DNA of 16,550 bases from an uncultured Collinsella sp. (GCA_900546105.1 URBP01000049.1:1-16550); one strand, 5' to 3'. Positions 6,409 to 14,205 are shown, numbered from the stretch's first letter. The notes: generated by a model not told the origin, from the sequence alone. Numbers and translations are program-made.

Positions 6409-7704
6409 ATGCTCGCCTTTTTACAAACCAACACGCCCATCGTGATCTTTAACCAGATTGTGGTTACGCTGCTCACGGTCTGCTTTCTGTACCAGGTGGT
6501 CTTCTTTGTCATTGGCGCCCTGCGCGGTGAGGTTGCACCTCCCAAGGCCAAAAAGCTCCATCGCTATGCCTTCTTCATTGCGGCGCATAACGAGGAGGCG
6601 GTAATTGCCAATCTCGTGCGCTCCATCAAAGACCAGGACTATCCGTCCGAGCTTATCGAGGTCTTCGTGGTTGCCGATGCCTGCACCGATAACACGGCGC
6701 AGCTCGCTCGCGAGGCTGGCGCCATCGTCTATGAGCGTAACGACCTGGCCCGTAAGGGTAAGAGCTGGGTCATGGACTTTGGGTTTGACCGCATCCTTAA
6801 CGAGTATCCCGACACGTTTGAGGGCTACTTTATTTTCGATGCCGATAACGTCATCTCCCGCGATTACGTCTCCAAGATGAACGACGCTTTTGACCAGGGT
6901 TTCCATGTGGTCACGAGCTATCGTAACTCCAAGAACTTCGGCAGCTCGTGGATCTCTGCGGCCAACGCCACGTGGTATCTGCGTGAGGCCCGCTTCCTCA
7001 ACAACGCGCGCAACATCTGTAAGACGTCTTGTGCCGTCTCTGGTTCGGGCTACCTCATCTCCGCCAGCGTAATTGAGGGCATGCACGGCTGGCAGTTCCA
7101 TACGCTGACCGAGGATATTCAGTTCACCACGTTCTGCGCCATTCACGGCATTCGCATTGGCTATGCACCGGCGGAGTTCTTTGACGAACAGCCCGTGACG
7201 TTTAAGGCTTCCTGGAAGCAGCGTATGCGCTGGACCAAGGGCTTCTACCAGGTGTTCTTTACTTACGGTAAGCACCTGGTCAAATCGACCTTTCGCTACC
7301 ATCGCTTTGCCGCCTACGACATGTTTATGACGATCGCCCCGGGTATGTTGCTATCGCTGATCTCGATGCTCGCCAATGCCACGTTCCTGATTGTGGGCGG
7401 TCTTTCGCACGGCTTCCTGGCCACCGAGGTTGAGATGCAGGCGTGCGCCGCTTCTCTCATTATGACCTTCGCCATGATGTACCAGACCTTCTTTATCCTG
7501 GCGCTGCTCACGACCATCTTTGAGTACAAGCATATTCACTGCGCGCAAAAGTGGCGTCTAGTGACCAACCTGTTTACCTTCCCGATCTTTATGTTCAGCT
7601 ATATCCCCATTACGGTGGCAGCGCTGTTCTTGAAGGTCGACTGGGTGCCGACGCAGCACGCCGTGAGCGTTACCCTTGACGAGGTCATGCAAGGCGCCAA
7701 ATAA
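6409..7704 (+). CDS. Membrane-bound family 2 glycosyltransferase
   Basis: A 431-residue inner-membrane glycosyltransferase of the processive GT2 type (relatives of cellulose, hyaluronan and poly-N-acetylglucosamine synthases), which polymerise or transfer nucleotide-activated sugars on the cytoplasmic side. Visible order: an N-terminal membrane helix (about 12-37), the GT-A domain starting at YAFFIAAHNEE (53-63), D90 in VVADACTDN, DADN (144-147, the DxD motif), TEDIQ (234-238, catalytic acid-base region) and QRMRW (271-275, the QxxRW acceptor motif), then three C-terminal hydrophobic segments (about 312-335, 350-378, 398-425). All signature residues are present. The start has CTGGGAG nearby upstream. 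No other polysaccharide gene is adjacent, so the product (a surface glycan, glycolipid or exopolysaccharide) is unknown. The gene ends beside REP-like repeat copy 2. Confidence 0.88.
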   Translation: MLAFLQTNTPIVIFNQIVVTLLTVCFLYQVVFFVIGALRGEVAPPKAKKLHRYAFFIAAHNEEAVIANLVRSIKDQDYPSELIEVFVVADACTDNTAQLAREAGAIVYERNDLARKGKSWVMDFGFDRILNEYPDTFEGYFIFDADNVISRDYVSKMNDAFDQGFHVVTSYRNSKNFGSSWISAANATWYLREARFLNNARNICKTSCAVSGSGYLISASVIEGMHGWQFHTLTEDIQFTTFCAIHGIRIGYAPAEFFDEQPVTFKASWKQRMRWTKGFYQVFFTYGKHLVKSTFRYHRFAAYDMFMTIAPGMLLSLISMLANATFLIVGGLSHGFLATEVEMQACAASLIMTFAMMYQTFFILALLTTIFEYKHIHCAQKWRLVTNLFTFPIFMFSYIPITVAALFLKVDWVPTQHAVSVTLDEVMQGAK

Positions 7705-7713
7705 CTACGATTT

Positions 7714-7754
7714 AAACCACCATAAAGGGGACAGGCACCTTTGTGGTGGTTTTT
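7714..7754 (+). repeat. Dispersed palindromic repeat, copy 2 (REP-like, possible terminator)
   Basis: AAACCACCA (7714-7722) pairs with TGGTGGTTT (7744-7752). After one T-G pair, AAAGG (7724-7728) pairs with CCTTT (7738-7742) around the loop GGACAGGCA, giving a nearly continuous 15-bp stem followed by a T-run (7750-7754). The core differs from copy 1 at one of 19 positions. Relative to its upstream gene it has the same orientation and position (10 bp after the stop) as copy 1, so it is likely to serve as a terminator for the glycosyltransferase gene. Confidence 0.75.
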
Positions 7755-7785
7755 GCGTTTGGGCTGCTGCCCAAGGAGGTGTTCG

Positions 7786-8208
7786 ATGATCTATATCCCG
7801 TTTTGGATTTGCATCTTTGCCGGCGCGGCGATTGATGCCCGTGAGCGACGCTTTCCCAATGAGCTTGCCGGAGCGTGTGCGGTGGCGGCATTAGCAGGCG
7901 TTTGGCTCGACAAAGGCGTTAACACGGCGCTTGACCACGCCGGTCTTGCGGTCATCGTCTACCTTGCCCTTGTGCTCACTGAGTCGTTTTGGCGTCGTGT
8001 TCGCCGCGCTCCCGGCATTGGCATGGGGGATGTCAAGGCACTCTTCGCGCTTTGCACGCTCGACCCTATGGGCGGCATCGTGGCATTTGCCGTCGCGCTC
8101 CTGGTCCTGGCCCTCTCCTGCCTCTTCACAAAATCGCGCTCCCTGCCATTGCTCCCGTTTTTGGTGCCGATATTTGCCATAATCGAGGTCGTGGGCTGCA
8201 CTTTGTAA
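7786..8208 (+). CDS. Small A24-family prepilin peptidase (TadV/CpaA-like)
   Basis: A 140-residue membrane aspartyl protease corresponding to the peptidase half of type IV prepilin peptidases, without the N-methyltransferase-type cytoplasmic domain, as in TadV/CpaA. It would cleave the leader of pilin-like or pseudopilin precursors. The two catalytic aspartates are visible: D17 in AAIDARERRFPNEL, and D82 in the GxGD motif GMGDVK. Hydrophobic segments lie at about 1-15, 27-41, 50-66, 85-93 and 96-115, plus a C-terminal one. I chose ATG at 7786 because AAGGAGGT lies at 7773-7780; the longer frame from 7741 starts inside the palindromic repeat. No pilin, ATPase or secretion genes are visible nearby, so its substrates must be encoded elsewhere. 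Confidence 0.85.
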   Translation: MIYIPFWICIFAGAAIDARERRFPNELAGACAVAALAGVWLDKGVNTALDHAGLAVIVYLALVLTESFWRRVRRAPGIGMGDVKALFALCTLDPMGGIVAFAVALLVLALSCLFTKSRSLPLLPFLVPIFAIIEVVGCTL

Positions 8209-8239
8209 CTTATTGCGCATCCTTCTTAAGGAGCATGCC

Positions 8240-9487
8240 ATGGCAACTAATCAAAAAACGGCCGTCATTAAGGCGCGCATGGACCGTATTCCTTCGGCGT
8301 TGTCGCCCGAACTTGTCGAGCGCATTTCCGCCGACCGTGCTTCGGGTGCCGTCAACCCGTATCGCTGCAACGACGACCGGGTCATTCGTCGTATTGATCG
8401 CGCTGCCGACAAAGGCACACTTATGCGTCCAGCGTTTATGCGCGATACCGAAAAGATACTTCATCTTCCGGCGTACACCCGATATGCAGGCAAAACGCAG
8501 GTCTTCAGCTTTCGCAGCAACGATGACCTATCGCGCCGCGGCCTGCATGTGCAGCTTGTCTCGCGTATCGCTCGCGATATCGGTCGTGCTCTGGGGCTCA
8601 ACTGCGATCTGATCGAGGCGATTGGCCTGGGCCACGACTTGGGCCACACGCCCTTTGGCCATGCCGGCGAGCGTTTCCTCAACGATATCTACCACGAGCG
8701 CACAGGTCGCTATTTTTTCCATAACGTGCAGTCGGTCCGCGTGCTCGACGCGCTGTACGGCCGCAACGTGTCGCTCCAGACGCTCGACGGCGTGCTATGC
8801 CATAACGGCGAGTACGAGCAGCGTGTGTTTGAGCTCTCAGACATGAGCTCCTTTGACCAGTTTGACCAGACGGTTGAGGATTGCATTGCCACGGGTTATA
8901 GCGCAATCGAGCACCTGCGCCCCATGACGCTCGAGGGCTGCGTGGTTCGCATCTCGGATATCCTTGCCTACGTGGGGCGCGATCGCCAAGACGCCATTGC
9001 GGCGGGTTTGCTGTCACCCGACGCCTTTGACGATGACCTGGGCGGTGCCTACAACAGTTGGATCCTCACGCACGCTTCCATCGATATCGTCGAGCACAGC
9101 TATGGCAAGCCGCGCATCGAGATGAGCGAGGACCTGTTTGAGGAAATTCGCCGAGCCAAGCACGAGAACTACGAGAAGATCTATAGCAAGGGCGGTATCG
9201 AAGGCGATTCCGAGGCGGAGCTGCGCGAGGCGTTCGTAAAGCTCTACGACCGTTGCCTGCGGAATCTAAACAGTGGCGACGAGTCTTCTTACATCTTTAA
9301 GCACCATATTTCGCGCATTGAGCAGCAGCTTTCCTACTACGATCGCACCTATGCCTGGCAGGACGACAAGGATCAAGCGGTGGTGGATTACATCGCGAGC
9401 ATGACAGACGGCTATTTCTGCGAGCTGACGAGCAAGCTGTTCCCGGGCTTGAAGTTTCCACACCGTACCTATATTAACGAACGGTAG
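8240..9487 (+). CDS. HD-domain dNTP triphosphohydrolase (dGTPase-like)
   Basis: A 415-residue cytoplasmic phosphohydrolase of the dGTPase/HD superfamily, which hydrolyses dNTPs to nucleosides and triphosphate and helps control the dNTP pool. The dGTPase-type entry motif is visible as FMRDTEKILHLPAYTRYAGKTQVFSF (split here: FMRDTEKILHLPAYTR, then YAGKTQVFSF, about 66-91). It is followed by the metal site: H103 (LHVQLVSRIA), H132-D133 (GLGHDLGHTPFGHAGE, 129-144) and D240 (RISDILAYVGRD). The start at 8240 is supported by AAGGAG at 8228-8233; the upstream extension to 8213 has no such site, and the ATG at 8235 is in another frame. It is 31 bp after the prepilin peptidase gene and may be co-transcribed. 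Whether dGTP is the true substrate is unproven. Confidence 0.88.
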   Translation: MATNQKTAVIKARMDRIPSALSPELVERISADRASGAVNPYRCNDDRVIRRIDRAADKGTLMRPAFMRDTEKILHLPAYTRYAGKTQVFSFRSNDDLSRRGLHVQLVSRIARDIGRALGLNCDLIEAIGLGHDLGHTPFGHAGERFLNDIYHERTGRYFFHNVQSVRVLDALYGRNVSLQTLDGVLCHNGEYEQRVFELSDMSSFDQFDQTVEDCIATGYSAIEHLRPMTLEGCVVRISDILAYVGRDRQDAIAAGLLSPDAFDDDLGGAYNSWILTHASIDIVEHSYGKPRIEMSEDLFEEIRRAKHENYEKIYSKGGIEGDSEAELREAFVKLYDRCLRNLNSGDESSYIFKHHISRIEQQLSYYDRTYAWQDDKDQAVVDYIASMTDGYFCELTSKLFPGLKFPHRTYINER

Positions 9488-9547
9488 TTCGTATCCTTTC
9501 GGTATACTGTTGGTCAACAACGATTTTGATTGATGTACAGGATGGCT

Positions 9548-10897
9548 ATGGACGACCTTTTTTCTGCCTCAACGCGCGAGCGTTCCTTTAAAAATGCGCC
9601 GCTCGCGGTGCGCATGCGCCCCAATTCGCTCGACGAGTATGTGGGCCAGCAAAAGGCCGTCGGTAAGGGCTCATGGCTGCGTGCCGCGATTGAGCACGAC
9701 GTGCTATCGAGTGTGATTCTGTACGGGCCAGCCGGTACGGGCAAGACGACGCTGGCCCACATTATTGCTAACCATACCAAGAGCGAGTTTGTTGAGGTCA
9801 GCGCCGTGACGGGCTCCGTGAAGGACTTGCGCCGCGTGATTGACGAGGCAAAGACGCGCCTGAATACGTATGACCGCCGCACCATTCTTTTCATCGACGA
9901 GATTCATCGCTTCTCTAAGTCGCAGCAGGATGCCTTGCTGCATGCGGTTGAGAACCGCACCGTTATTATGATTGGCGCCACGACGGAGAACCCGTACTTC
10001 GAGGTCAACTCGGCACTGTTGTCGCGCGGGCGCGTGGTGGAGCTTGAGCATCTGAAGGATGAGGATATCGCCACGCTTATTGAGCGTGCGCTTGAGGCAC
10101 CGCAGGGCTTGAATGGAAAATTCTCGGCCGATGATGATACGGTCAAGACCATTTGTACGCTGGCTGCGGGTGATGCACGCTCGGCCCTGACGACACTCGA
10201 GCTGGCGAGCGAGATTGCCGTCACGCGTCCCGATACCGAGGGAACGCCAGCGCCTGCGGCGGGGGAGCGCTATCCCATTACCGTGGATGACGTGAAGATT
10301 GCCAATCCGCGCCGTGGGTTTTCGTATGACAAAAATGGTGACATGCACTACGACATTATCAGTGCGTTCATTAAGTCCATGCGCGGCAGCGACCCCGATG
10401 CCACCATTTATTGGCTCGCGCGCATGATCGATGCGGGTGAGGATCCTAAGTTTATCGCCCGCCGCATTATGATTCAGGCTTCTGAGGACGTTGGTAATGC
10501 CGATCCGCAGGCACTTTTGGTGGCGCATGCTGCGTTTAAATCTGCTGAAGTTATTGGCTATCCCGAATGTCGCATTAACCTGGCACAAGCTGCGCTCTAT
10601 GTTTGCTTGGCGCCTAAGTCCAATGCGTGCGAGGCCTCGATCGATGCGGCGCTGGCGGATATCCATAACAGTGACCTTCGTGAGGTACCCAGCTACCTGC
10701 GCGATCGCCATCGCCCTGGTAGCGATGAGTACGGCGTTTACAAGTATCCGCACGATTATCCCGAAGGCTGGGTCGATCAGCGCTATTTGCCCGACGGCCT
10801 GGAACGTGGTGCCTTTTGGCAGCCTGCCGGCCGCGGTTGGGAAGAGTGGCGTGTGGAGCAAAGCGAGCGCGACCGTAGCGGCAACGCGCCCAAGTAG
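9548..10897 (+). CDS. rarA: Replication-associated recombination protein A (AAA+ ATPase)
   Basis: RarA/MgsA-family AAA+ ATPase that acts at stalled replication forks; related to eukaryotic WRNIP1 and the clamp-loader ATPases. The 449-residue product has a pre-Walker YVGQQ segment, Walker A GPAGTGKT (60-67), Walker B ILFIDE (113-118) followed by IHRFSKSQQDALL, sensor 1 GATTENP (143-149), the SALLSRGRV arginine-finger region, sensor 2 GDARSALTTLE, and the C-terminal oligomerisation domain ending in the family block WQPAGRGWE. I chose ATG at 9548 because AGGA lies five bases upstream; ATGs at 9533 and 9542 are in frame but lack sites. A possible -10 box TATACT lies at 9503-9508 without a clear -35. 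The length is normal and nothing is missing. Confidence 0.93.
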   Translation: MDDLFSASTRERSFKNAPLAVRMRPNSLDEYVGQQKAVGKGSWLRAAIEHDVLSSVILYGPAGTGKTTLAHIIANHTKSEFVEVSAVTGSVKDLRRVIDEAKTRLNTYDRRTILFIDEIHRFSKSQQDALLHAVENRTVIMIGATTENPYFEVNSALLSRGRVVELEHLKDEDIATLIERALEAPQGLNGKFSADDDTVKTICTLAAGDARSALTTLELASEIAVTRPDTEGTPAPAAGERYPITVDDVKIANPRRGFSYDKNGDMHYDIISAFIKSMRGSDPDATIYWLARMIDAGEDPKFIARRIMIQASEDVGNADPQALLVAHAAFKSAEVIGYPECRINLAQAALYVCLAPKSNACEASIDAALADIHNSDLREVPSYLRDRHRPGSDEYGVYKYPHDYPEGWVDQRYLPDGLERGAFWQPAGRGWEEWRVEQSERDRSGNAPK

Positions 10898-10992
10898 GTC
10901 ATTGGCACCTCGCACATTCCCTTTGGGTATCTTTCCCCTTCTTTGGGGTACCATGAACAGCGTCTGTATTTCGATTTTTCCGGGAGGCTTGT
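10898..10992 (+). promoter_or_regulatory. Intergenic promoter region of the sigma-factor operon
   Basis: Ninety-five bases between rarA and the DUF948-like gene. GGGTAT (10925-10930) and GGGTAC (10946-10951) both resemble the -10 element of SigB/SigF-type promoters, which would suit autoregulation of the sigma operon, but I see no GTTT-type -35 box at the right distance. GGTA/TACC and CCCC/GGGG segments at 10927-10952 also form an imperfect inverted repeat. The ribosome-binding site GGGAGG is at 10982-10987. Confidence 0.3.
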
Positions 10993-11580
10993 ATGAGTCC
11001 CATTCAAATTGCCCTGCTGGTGCTTGCCATTGCCGGCGTGTGGGCTATCGTTGAGCTCGCGCTCACGCTGCGCAAGACCCGCACCGTTGTCGACTCGCTC
11101 GATAAGACCGTAACCGACCTCAACAATACCATCGCCGAGGCGCAGCCGGTGGTGGCAAAACTCGACGGCGCTGTCGACGAGCTTACGCCGGCACTTGCCC
11201 AAATGGAGCCGCTGCTTAAGTCGAGCAAGACCGCCGTCGACGCCCTGACGTCCAACCTCGTTGAGGTTGAGGCCGTCGTTCGCGACATTTCCGAGGTCAC
11301 GGGCAGTATGGCCGAGGCCAGCAACGCCGTGTCGAGCGTGACCGATTCTGCCGCCGGTGCCGTGCAGAAGCTGTTCAATAAGGTGAAGGCACCTGCAGCT
11401 GACGCCGAGCGCAAGCTCGCCGCTGCCGCTGCGGAGGCCGAGCAGCCCGCCGAGCGCGTCCTAATTGGCGAGGACGAGGCCGCCGATGGTACAGATGTGG
11501 CTCAGAAGTCTGCAGCCAAGCCGGCTCAGTATTACACCTATACGCCCGCCGAGACCTCTGAGGAGTCCTGCGATGAGTAA
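10993..11580 (+). CDS. DUF948-like membrane-anchored coiled-coil protein
   Basis: A 195-residue protein with one N-terminal membrane helix (about 4-25, IQIALLVLAIAGVWAIVELA). A long heptad-like region follows (about 30-130) rich in L, V, D, T and S, for example VVDSLDKTVTDLNNTIAEAQ, which is typical of DUF948/YtxG-type proteins and resembles methyl-accepting coiled coils. The tail is Ala/Glu-rich and ends in a low-complexity acidic stretch. Its molecular role is unknown. The start is supported by GGGAGG five bases upstream. It is the first gene of the sigma operon: its last eight bases overlap the start of the anti-sigma gene (ATGAGTAA, 11573-11580). In Bacillus, DUF948 proteins are associated with general stress regulons, which is consistent with the context but not proof. 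Confidence 0.7.
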   Translation: MSPIQIALLVLAIAGVWAIVELALTLRKTRTVVDSLDKTVTDLNNTIAEAQPVVAKLDGAVDELTPALAQMEPLLKSSKTAVDALTSNLVEVEAVVRDISEVTGSMAEASNAVSSVTDSAAGAVQKLFNKVKAPAADAERKLAAAAAEAEQPAERVLIGEDEAADGTDVAQKSAAKPAQYYTYTPAETSEESCDE

Positions 11581-11950
11581 CGATGCAACCTGCCCCATCA
11601 CGCTGACCGTTGCTGGTGACCCGCGTCTCGCTCGCCTTGTGCGCATGACGGCAGCCAACGTTGGTACCCTGTGCTCCATGTCTGTCGATCGCATCGAGGA
11701 CATCCGCATGGCTGCCGAGGAGGCTTTTATCTTTGGTTGCACCGCGGTCGACTGCGACGACATCACCATCAAATTCGATGTCGATGAGACCCACGTTGGC
11801 ATGACTATTACCTTTGGCGATCAGGCGACTGTCGATGAAGACGACCAGGCTGCCGTGTATGCCGAGCTCATTCTGGCGAGCGTTTGCGACTCTTACGAAA
11901 AGACAGCGGCGCCCCTGACGCTTTCCCTCGACCTCAAGGCGGATATTTAA
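11573..11950 (+). CDS. Degenerate RsbW-type anti-sigma factor (HATPase-like)
   Basis: A 125-residue protein whose size, position directly before a SigB/SigF-type gene and pattern (a hydrophobic strand, then a DIRMAAEEAF helix, then paired strands, then a C-terminal amphipathic strand) fit the RsbW/SpoIIAB serine-kinase anti-sigma family. In that family, the equivalent helix carries an Asn (N-box) and a later DxGxG box to bind ATP and Mg. Here the expected Asn position appears to be F54 (AEEAFIFGC, 48-56), and no DxGxG is seen in VGMTITFGDQATVDEDD (75-91). It may therefore bind the sigma factor without phosphorylating an antagonist. I assign the function from context plus weak similarity. No RsbV-like partner is adjacent. 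The start at 11573 has GAGGAG upstream and overlaps the preceding gene; the longer frame from 11465 is a shadow of that gene. Confidence 0.6.
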   Translation: MSNDATCPITLTVAGDPRLARLVRMTAANVGTLCSMSVDRIEDIRMAAEEAFIFGCTAVDCDDITIKFDVDETHVGMTITFGDQATVDEDDQAAVYAELILASVCDSYEKTAAPLTLSLDLKADI

Positions 11951-11951
11951 T

Positions 11952-12719
11952 ATGACCGAACGTTCCCGGAGCGGTAAGACCGCTTGGGACAAGGAGAAAA
12001 CCCGCGAGCTGTTTCGTCGCTACAAGGAGACCGGTGATCCGGACGCTCGCGAGCAGCTCGTCATGTCCCATATGAACCTGGTAAGGTTTCTTGCCAACAA
12101 ATTCAAGAATCGCGGCGAGCCCCTCGACGACCTGATGCAGGTCGGATACCTGGGTCTGCTCAAGGCTATCGATCGTTTTGACCCCGAGCGCGGACTCGAG
12201 TTCACCACGTTTGCGACGCCCACCATCCTGGGCGAGATCAAACGCCATTTCCGCGACAAGGGCTGGAGCGTGCGCGTACCGCGTCGTCTGCAGGAGCTCT
12301 CGGCCAAGGTCAACCAGGCTACTGACAAACTTACCAACGAGGAGATCGCTGAGTATCTAGATGTGACTGTCGACGAGGTCCTCGAGGCTATGGAATCGTC
12401 TTCGGCCTATACCTCGGTGCCCATCGAGGCTCCCGGTGCGTCCGATTCCGACGATGCCCCCTCGATTCTCGACCGTTATGCCGACGAGGACAATGAGCTC
12501 GACTTTACCGATGACCGCTTGGTGATTGAGGAGGCCATTCGCGATTTCTCGCCGCGCGAGCGCGAGGTGATCGAGCTGCGCTTTGTGAAGGGCATGACCC
12601 AGATCGAGATCGCCAAGAAGCTGGGTATTTCTCAGGTGCAGGTTTCGCGTCTGCTGCGCCGCACGCTTAAGAAGATTCAGGACAAGATCGACCCCGACGG
12701 AGTGATGATTCGTTCATGA
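11952..12719 (+). CDS. SigB/SigF/SigG-family RNA polymerase sigma factor
   Basis: A 255-residue group 3 sigma-70 factor that directs RNA polymerase to an alternative promoter set, typically stress, surface or developmental genes. Region 2 is clear (about 38-105: HMNLVRFLANKF, PLDDLMQVGYLGLLKAIDRFDPERG, EFTTFATPTILGEIKRHFRD), followed by VRVPRRLQEL and region 3 (about 113-150, LTNEEIAEYLDVTVDEVLEAM). Region 4 holds REREVIELRFVKGMTQIEIA and the helix-turn-helix LGISQVQVSRLLRR (about 202-238). The 158-195 linker is acidic. It starts one base after the anti-sigma stop, and its stop overlaps the next gene by four bases (ATGA), so the operon is translationally coupled. The regulon is unknown; the anti-sigma gene next to it is the likely controller. 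Confidence 0.93.
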   Translation: MTERSRSGKTAWDKEKTRELFRRYKETGDPDAREQLVMSHMNLVRFLANKFKNRGEPLDDLMQVGYLGLLKAIDRFDPERGLEFTTFATPTILGEIKRHFRDKGWSVRVPRRLQELSAKVNQATDKLTNEEIAEYLDVTVDEVLEAMESSSAYTSVPIEAPGASDSDDAPSILDRYADEDNELDFTDDRLVIEEAIRDFSPREREVIELRFVKGMTQIEIAKKLGISQVQVSRLLRRTLKKIQDKIDPDGVMIRS

Positions 12720-14125
12720 GTGAGCGCCCCCAACAAACCGATCGCGCGCTGCGCGACACTCGCATTTTGACGCTGCGTATCTGGGCCGTTGTCGGCTGCA
12801 TCGTCATCGCCGCCGTCATCTTTAACCTTATGGGCATCCTGGCGCCGGTTATCGAGTTTCTTGCCGTCGGCTCCATCATTGCTTTTGTGATGTCCCCGAT
12901 CACCAACTGGCTCGAGCACCATGGCGTGAATCGCGGCATCGGTTCGCTTATCGCGCTTATTGTGGTCGTTGCCGTGCTCGTCGGTGTCGTTTGTATCTTG
13001 TCGCCGATTCTATTTGGTCAGATCATGGAAGTCCTGAGCCGCCTGCCCGAGCAGCTTCGTGTTGCGGGTGGCGATCTCAATGAGATGATCTCGCATGCCA
13101 AGACGCTCAACAACACGCCGCTCAAGGAGTATTTGGACGATAATCTTTCGTCGCTGGTTGCCTTGGCATCGAAGTATGTGTCTCAGATCGCTGCCGAGCT
13201 TGGCCGCGGTGTGTTCCCGCTCATCACCAATACGGCCTCGCAGCTGTTCGTGATCTTCCTTGGTCTGGTGCTTGCCTACTGGATGGCCTGCGACTACCCT
13301 CGCATGCACCACGAGATTTGCACCATCATCGGTCAGGAGAAGGAGACCTCGTACCGCTTTATGGTCGCCATCCTTTCTCGCTCTGTCGGCGGTTACATGC
13401 GCGGTATGGTCGTGACGTCCATCTGCGGTGGTTTCCTCGCTTTTATCGGTTTTATTATCATCGGCCATCCGTATGCGGCGCTCATGGCTATCTTTACCGG
13501 CATCATGCATTTGGTTCCGGTCGTCGGTCCTTGGGTGAGCGCAGCAATCGCCACGGTGCTCGGTTTCATGTTCAGCCCCATGTTGGCGTTGTGGACGCTC
13601 GTCGTGACGATGGTCGCGCAAAACGTTACCGATAACGTGATTTCGCCTAAGGTCATGCAGAGCTCGGTGCAGGTGCATCCCATCATGAGCCTCACGGCCC
13701 TCGTTATTGGCTCGGCACTCATGGGCCCCATCGGCATGATTATTGCCATCCCACTTTGTGCGGCCCTCAAGGGTATCTTCGTGTACTACTTCGAGAATGA
13801 GACCGGCCGCCAGCTTGTGGCCTATGACGGCGCCGTGTTTAAGGGCACGCCGTACCGTGATGCCGATGGCAACCCGGTCGCCGCCTATGACGCGCTTGGA
13901 GACGACACCTTCATCTACGAGTCCGAGCTCATCGGTAACGAGACCGCGCCCGAGGCCAAGGCTATGCCCAAGCCCGAGCTTGAGAATCCCTGGATTAAGC
14001 TCTCGGGTTTGCAACCCGATGCCACGGGCTTCTTCAAGAATCCCTTCGCCAAGGACGATGACTCCAACACGGATGACGACACCAAAACCGGCATCGACGG
14101 CTCCATGGACGATGACGACAACTAG
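12716..14125 (+). CDS. AI-2E family (PerM-like) membrane transporter with an acidic C-terminal tail
   Basis: A 469-residue polytopic membrane protein of the AI-2E/UPF0118 family, which includes the TqsA quorum-signal exporter and several Na+/H+ antiporter-like proteins. Hydrophobic segments occur at about 19-60, 75-101, 164-190, 229-264, 268-303 and 322-358. Characteristic blocks are PYAALMAIFTGIMHLVPVVG (252-271), with the PVVGP turn, and NVISPKVMQSSVQVHP (307-322). The soluble domain between about 100 and 165 is as expected. Residues about 361-469 are an extra hydrophilic extension ending in an Asp-rich run. The start overlaps the sigma stop by four bases, so it belongs to the sigma operon and may be under its control. 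The transported substrate is unknown. Confidence 0.85.
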   Translation: MSERPQQTDRALRDTRILTLRIWAVVGCIVIAAVIFNLMGILAPVIEFLAVGSIIAFVMSPITNWLEHHGVNRGIGSLIALIVVVAVLVGVVCILSPILFGQIMEVLSRLPEQLRVAGGDLNEMISHAKTLNNTPLKEYLDDNLSSLVALASKYVSQIAAELGRGVFPLITNTASQLFVIFLGLVLAYWMACDYPRMHHEICTIIGQEKETSYRFMVAILSRSVGGYMRGMVVTSICGGFLAFIGFIIIGHPYAALMAIFTGIMHLVPVVGPWVSAAIATVLGFMFSPMLALWTLVVTMVAQNVTDNVISPKVMQSSVQVHPIMSLTALVIGSALMGPIGMIIAIPLCAALKGIFVYYFENETGRQLVAYDGAVFKGTPYRDADGNPVAAYDALGDDTFIYESELIGNETAPEAKAMPKPELENPWIKLSGLQPDATGFFKNPFAKDDDSNTDDDTKTGIDGSMDDDDN

Positions 14126-14175
14126 CGGGGTAATTCGGGTTAACATTCATACGCGCTAACATGCAATTTCGCTGA

Positions 14176-14205
14176 AGGGCCGGCATTGTGCCGGCCCTCT
14201 TTTTT
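14176..14205 (+). terminator. Intrinsic terminator of the sigma-factor operon
   Basis: AGGGCCGGCA (14176-14185) pairs with TGCCGGCCCT (14189-14198) around the loop TTG, followed by a C and six T (14200-14205). The strong GC stem and T-run, 50 bp after the transporter stop, make this a clear rho-independent terminator. Confidence 0.93.

Noticed and set aside
7741..7785. Extended TTG start for the prepilin peptidase
   Set aside because: It starts within the palindromic repeat, whereas ATG at 7786 has a near-perfect AAGGAGGT site.
11465..11572. N-terminal extension of the anti-sigma frame back to 11465
   Set aside because: This lies wholly inside the DUF948-like gene; ATG at 11573 has GAGGAG upstream and gives the expected family length.
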